This document shows, piece by piece, positions 62,325-64,000 of a stretch of 64,000 bases of DNA. The notes beneath the pieces are model-generated. The model searched no databases, had not been told where the DNA came from, and worked only from the letters and a program-made list of their open reading frames with translations. Origin of the DNA: Finegoldia magna (GTDB lineage Bacteria > Bacillota > Clostridia > Tissierellales > Peptoniphilaceae); assembly GCF_003182075.1 (NCBI RefSeq), contig NZ_QGTH01000011.1:1-64000 (forward strand), in the 5' to 3' direction. A program made the position numbers and the translations under genes. Within the stretch, counting starts at the first letter, position 1, and every line of letters starts with the position of its first letter.

Positions 62325-62564
62325 GTGAAGGAAATTAACGATTTGAACATGATTAGAAGTCAGGTGCGAAGTAATATTGGAAAAGATGTTATTGTCGAGG
62401 CAGATAAAGGACGAAATAAAATTGTAACAAACAAAGGAACTATCAGCCAAGTGTTCCCAAGCTTATTTACAATAAAAATAACTAACGAATATGATTCAGA
62501 AAGAACAATATCATATACTTACTCAGATATACTTACATCAACAGTAAAGTTAGAATTATGTTAA
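62325..62564 (+). CDS. veg: Veg family protein
   Basis: 79 residues starting at GTG 62325, behind TTAGGAGG. SQVRSNIGKDVIVEADKGRN and NKGTISQVFPSLFTIKI match the Veg family, small beta proteins that affect biofilm genes in Bacillus. A CTAAC / GTTAG hairpin (62297-62314) directly precedes the ribosome site. Same neighbourhood as in Bacillus (rsmA-veg-ispE). Confidence 0.93.
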   Translation: MKEINDLNMIRSQVRSNIGKDVIVEADKGRNKIVTNKGTISQVFPSLFTIKITNEYDSERTISYTYSDILTSTVKLELC

Positions 62565-62588
62565 AAAACGACCGGAAGGTCGTTTTTT
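62563..62588 (+). terminator. Intrinsic terminator of veg
   Basis: AAAAAACGACC / GGTCGTTTTTT with loop GGAA; T-rich end. Confidence 0.92.
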
Positions 62589-62640
62589 TAGTTTGATTTA
62601 ACATTTAAACAATAGTATAATTTATTAATAGAGGTGTAAT

Positions 62641-62907
62641 ATGAAGTTAAAATTATATATGTCAGAAAAATGCCCAGATTGCGTAGATGCAATCGAAATT
62701 TTAAAAAATGCCAATATTGATTATGAAGAAATCAATATTACAGATTCTATGAAAAATCTCAAAGAATTTTTTACTTATAGAGATAATAGAAAAGAATTTG
62801 AATCAATTGTTAAGGATAACAAAGTAGGTGTTCCTATGATAACTGATGGCGAAAAGATAGTATTTTTTGAAAAATTAGAAGATTTAAGAGTATTTGATGA
62901 AGATTAA
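62641..62907 (+). CDS. Glutaredoxin-related protein (CPDC)
   Basis: 88 residues. Thioredoxin-fold N-terminus with SEKCPDCVDAIEIL near residue 8 and the cis-Pro in VGVPMITDGEKIVFFE near 62; the insert FFTYRDNRKEFESIV is typical of a Gram-positive glutaredoxin-related group. It overlaps ispE by 11 bases, so the two are cotranslated, though no functional link is known. Confidence 0.88.
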   Translation: MKLKLYMSEKCPDCVDAIEILKNANIDYEEINITDSMKNLKEFFTYRDNRKEFESIVKDNKVGVPMITDGEKIVFFEKLEDLRVFDED

Positions 62908-63730
62908 TAGCTATGCCAAGATAAATCTGTCATTGGATATTCTTGGTTTAAGAGAAGATGGATATCATAATATCGATACAGTTATGAATTTGATTGATCT
63001 TCACGATATTATGGATATAAATCGTAATAGTACTTACGAATTGAATTTAAACTCTAATAATCCTGATTTTCCAACTGATAAAACTAATTTGATATGTAAA
63101 ATATTTGAGAATTTAAAAAAGTTCAGAGAAATAAACTGTGGTTATGATGTGTTCGTCGACAAAAAAATTCCTATATCAGCAGGTCTTGCTGGAGGAAGTT
63201 CAAATGCATGTGAGTTTTTGATGTATGTGAATGATGATTTATCACTTAATCTTTCTGATCAAGAAATCAAAGAAATCTGTAGATTGACAGGGGCGGATAC
63301 TTTCTATTTTACGAACAAAAAATGTGTCAGAGCAAAGGGAATAGGAAACGAGTTTGTCAGATTATCTGATTTTTCTAATAAAAATATAATAATTGTAAAT
63401 AATGGAATGAGCATATCTTCGAAAGATGTGTATAATAATTTGAAAGAGTCGAATGGTGGTCTTGGTAAAGTTTCCGTTGCTATTGATAGTCGTGATTATG
63501 AAACTTTTTATAGGAAAGCATTTAACACGATGGAAAGTGTATCAGAAAAATTAGTAGAAGAAATCTATATTATAAAAGAACAGCTATATGAATTGGGAGC
63601 GAATTTGGCACTTATGAGTGGATCAGGACCAACTGTTTTTGGTATTTTTGAAAACTATAACGACTTTGAAAATTGCTACAATAAATTAAAGGACAAATAT
63701 AAGTATGTATTCAAAACAAAAACCTTATAA
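62897..63730 (+). CDS. ispE: 4-(cytidine 5'-diphospho)-2-C-methyl-D-erythritol kinase
   Basis: 277 residues from ATG 62897. GHMP kinase: SYAKINLSLDILGLREDGYH at 4, the ATP loop PISAGLAGGSSNA near 90 and LMSGSGPTVFGIF near 239. It phosphorylates CDP-methylerythritol in the MEP isoprenoid route, showing that this organism uses that route. It overlaps murI by 26 bases. Confidence 0.95.
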   Translation: MKINSYAKINLSLDILGLREDGYHNIDTVMNLIDLHDIMDINRNSTYELNLNSNNPDFPTDKTNLICKIFENLKKFREINCGYDVFVDKKIPISAGLAGGSSNACEFLMYVNDDLSLNLSDQEIKEICRLTGADTFYFTNKKCVRAKGIGNEFVRLSDFSNKNIIIVNNGMSISSKDVYNNLKESNGGLGKVSVAIDSRDYETFYRKAFNTMESVSEKLVEEIYIIKEQLYELGANLALMSGSGPTVFGIFENYNDFENCYNKLKDKYKYVFKTKTL

Positions 63731-64000
63731 CAAAATAGGATTCGTGGATTCTGGTTTGGGCGGGCTTACTGTATTCAAAAAAGTTAAGAAGATTATGCCT
63801 AATAAGGAATATATATATTTTGCTGATAGTGCAAATGTCCCTTACGGTTCTAAAACCAGAGAACAAATGCTTAAGATTTCTGAGAATATTGTGAGGTTTT
63901 TCAATGAACAGCAGATAGATTTACTTGTCGTAGCCTGTAATACGTTAACATCTATTGCGTTGGATTATATGAAATCAATTGCAAATTTTGATATAATTGG
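63705..64000 (+). CDS. murI: Glutamate racemase (partial, cut by window end)
   Basis: The first 98 residues are present. IGFVDSGLGGLTVFKKV at 11 holds the first substrate loop with the Asp and Ser, YFADSANVPYGSKT follows near 38, and LLVVACNTLTSIAL near 74 carries the first catalytic Cys. It makes D-glutamate for peptidoglycan. ATG 63705 lies behind AAAGGAC inside the end of ispE. Confidence 0.93.
   Translation, partial: MYSKQKPYNKIGFVDSGLGGLTVFKKVKKIMPNKEYIYFADSANVPYGSKTREQMLKISENIVRFFNEQQIDLLVVACNTLTSIALDYMKSIANFDII

Overview
The window is AT-rich, densely coded, low-GC Gram-positive DNA. The gene content (two CAMP-factor homologues, peptide and amino-acid catabolism, a Streptococcus-type NADH oxidase, class III fructose bisphosphatase, Firmicutes-style SRP and ribosomal operons, a T-box before metG) points to an anaerobic coccus of the Peptoniphilaceae. 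Finegoldia magna or a close relative is the best guess. This is inferred from remembered protein similarity, not from a database search. No insertion sequence, prophage, CRISPR array, tRNA or rRNA gene was seen.

Layout. The 3' end of tuf (1-102) is followed by a surface/secretion region (about 400-14970). It holds two tandem secreted CAMP-factor-family proteins with long C-terminal extensions, a 2626-residue secreted papain-like protease carrying Ig-like, cysteine-less rhodanese-like and thioredoxin-like modules, and a small secreted protein whose start is frameshifted at an A7 tract. The small gene precedes a single-chain double ABC-2 permease and its ATPase. A metabolic and transport region follows (15050-31600): an AEC transporter, a 2-hydroxycarboxylate transporter with malic enzyme (malate use), peptidase T, an APC permease, a three-subunit molybdenum hydroxylase, a dicarboxylate/amino-acid symporter, signal peptidase I, class III FBPase, NADH oxidase and a ZIP metal transporter.

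From 31700 to 44100 lie dnaX-ybaB-recR, azlCD, a stand-alone molybdopterin oxidoreductase with a small YqfO-like gene, a glutaredoxin, a predicted minus-strand small RNA with C-rich loops, a YhiN-type flavoprotein, a homoserine-dehydrogenase-like/SAF protein that resembles DXR-like (DRL) enzymes, aspartase and gpsA. From 44150 the window is mostly core information processing: ylxM-ffh-rpsP-khpA-rimM-trmD-rplS, rbgA-rnhB-yraN, mogA, efp, rpmG-secE-nusG-rplK-rplA, an AI-2E-type permease inserted before rplJ-rplL, then T-box-metG-tatD-rnmV-rsmA, two glutaredoxin-like genes, a DUF1858 gene, mgtE, veg, ispE and the start of murI (cut by the window end).

Regulation is unusually readable. There are many TTGACA/TATAAT promoters with 16-17 bp spacers, strong intrinsic terminators, two matching L1-type hairpins (before rplK and before rplA), an L10 leader with an attenuator, a Met T-box with an AUG specifier, and a near-consensus cre box overlapping the CAMP-factor promoter. 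The strongest candidates for undescribed biology are the C-rich-loop small RNA at 38313-38407 (minus), the multi-module protease at 3430-11310, the extended tandem CAMP factors, the secreted-peptide/ABC cassette at 11494-14967, and the DRL-like enzyme at 39697-40989.
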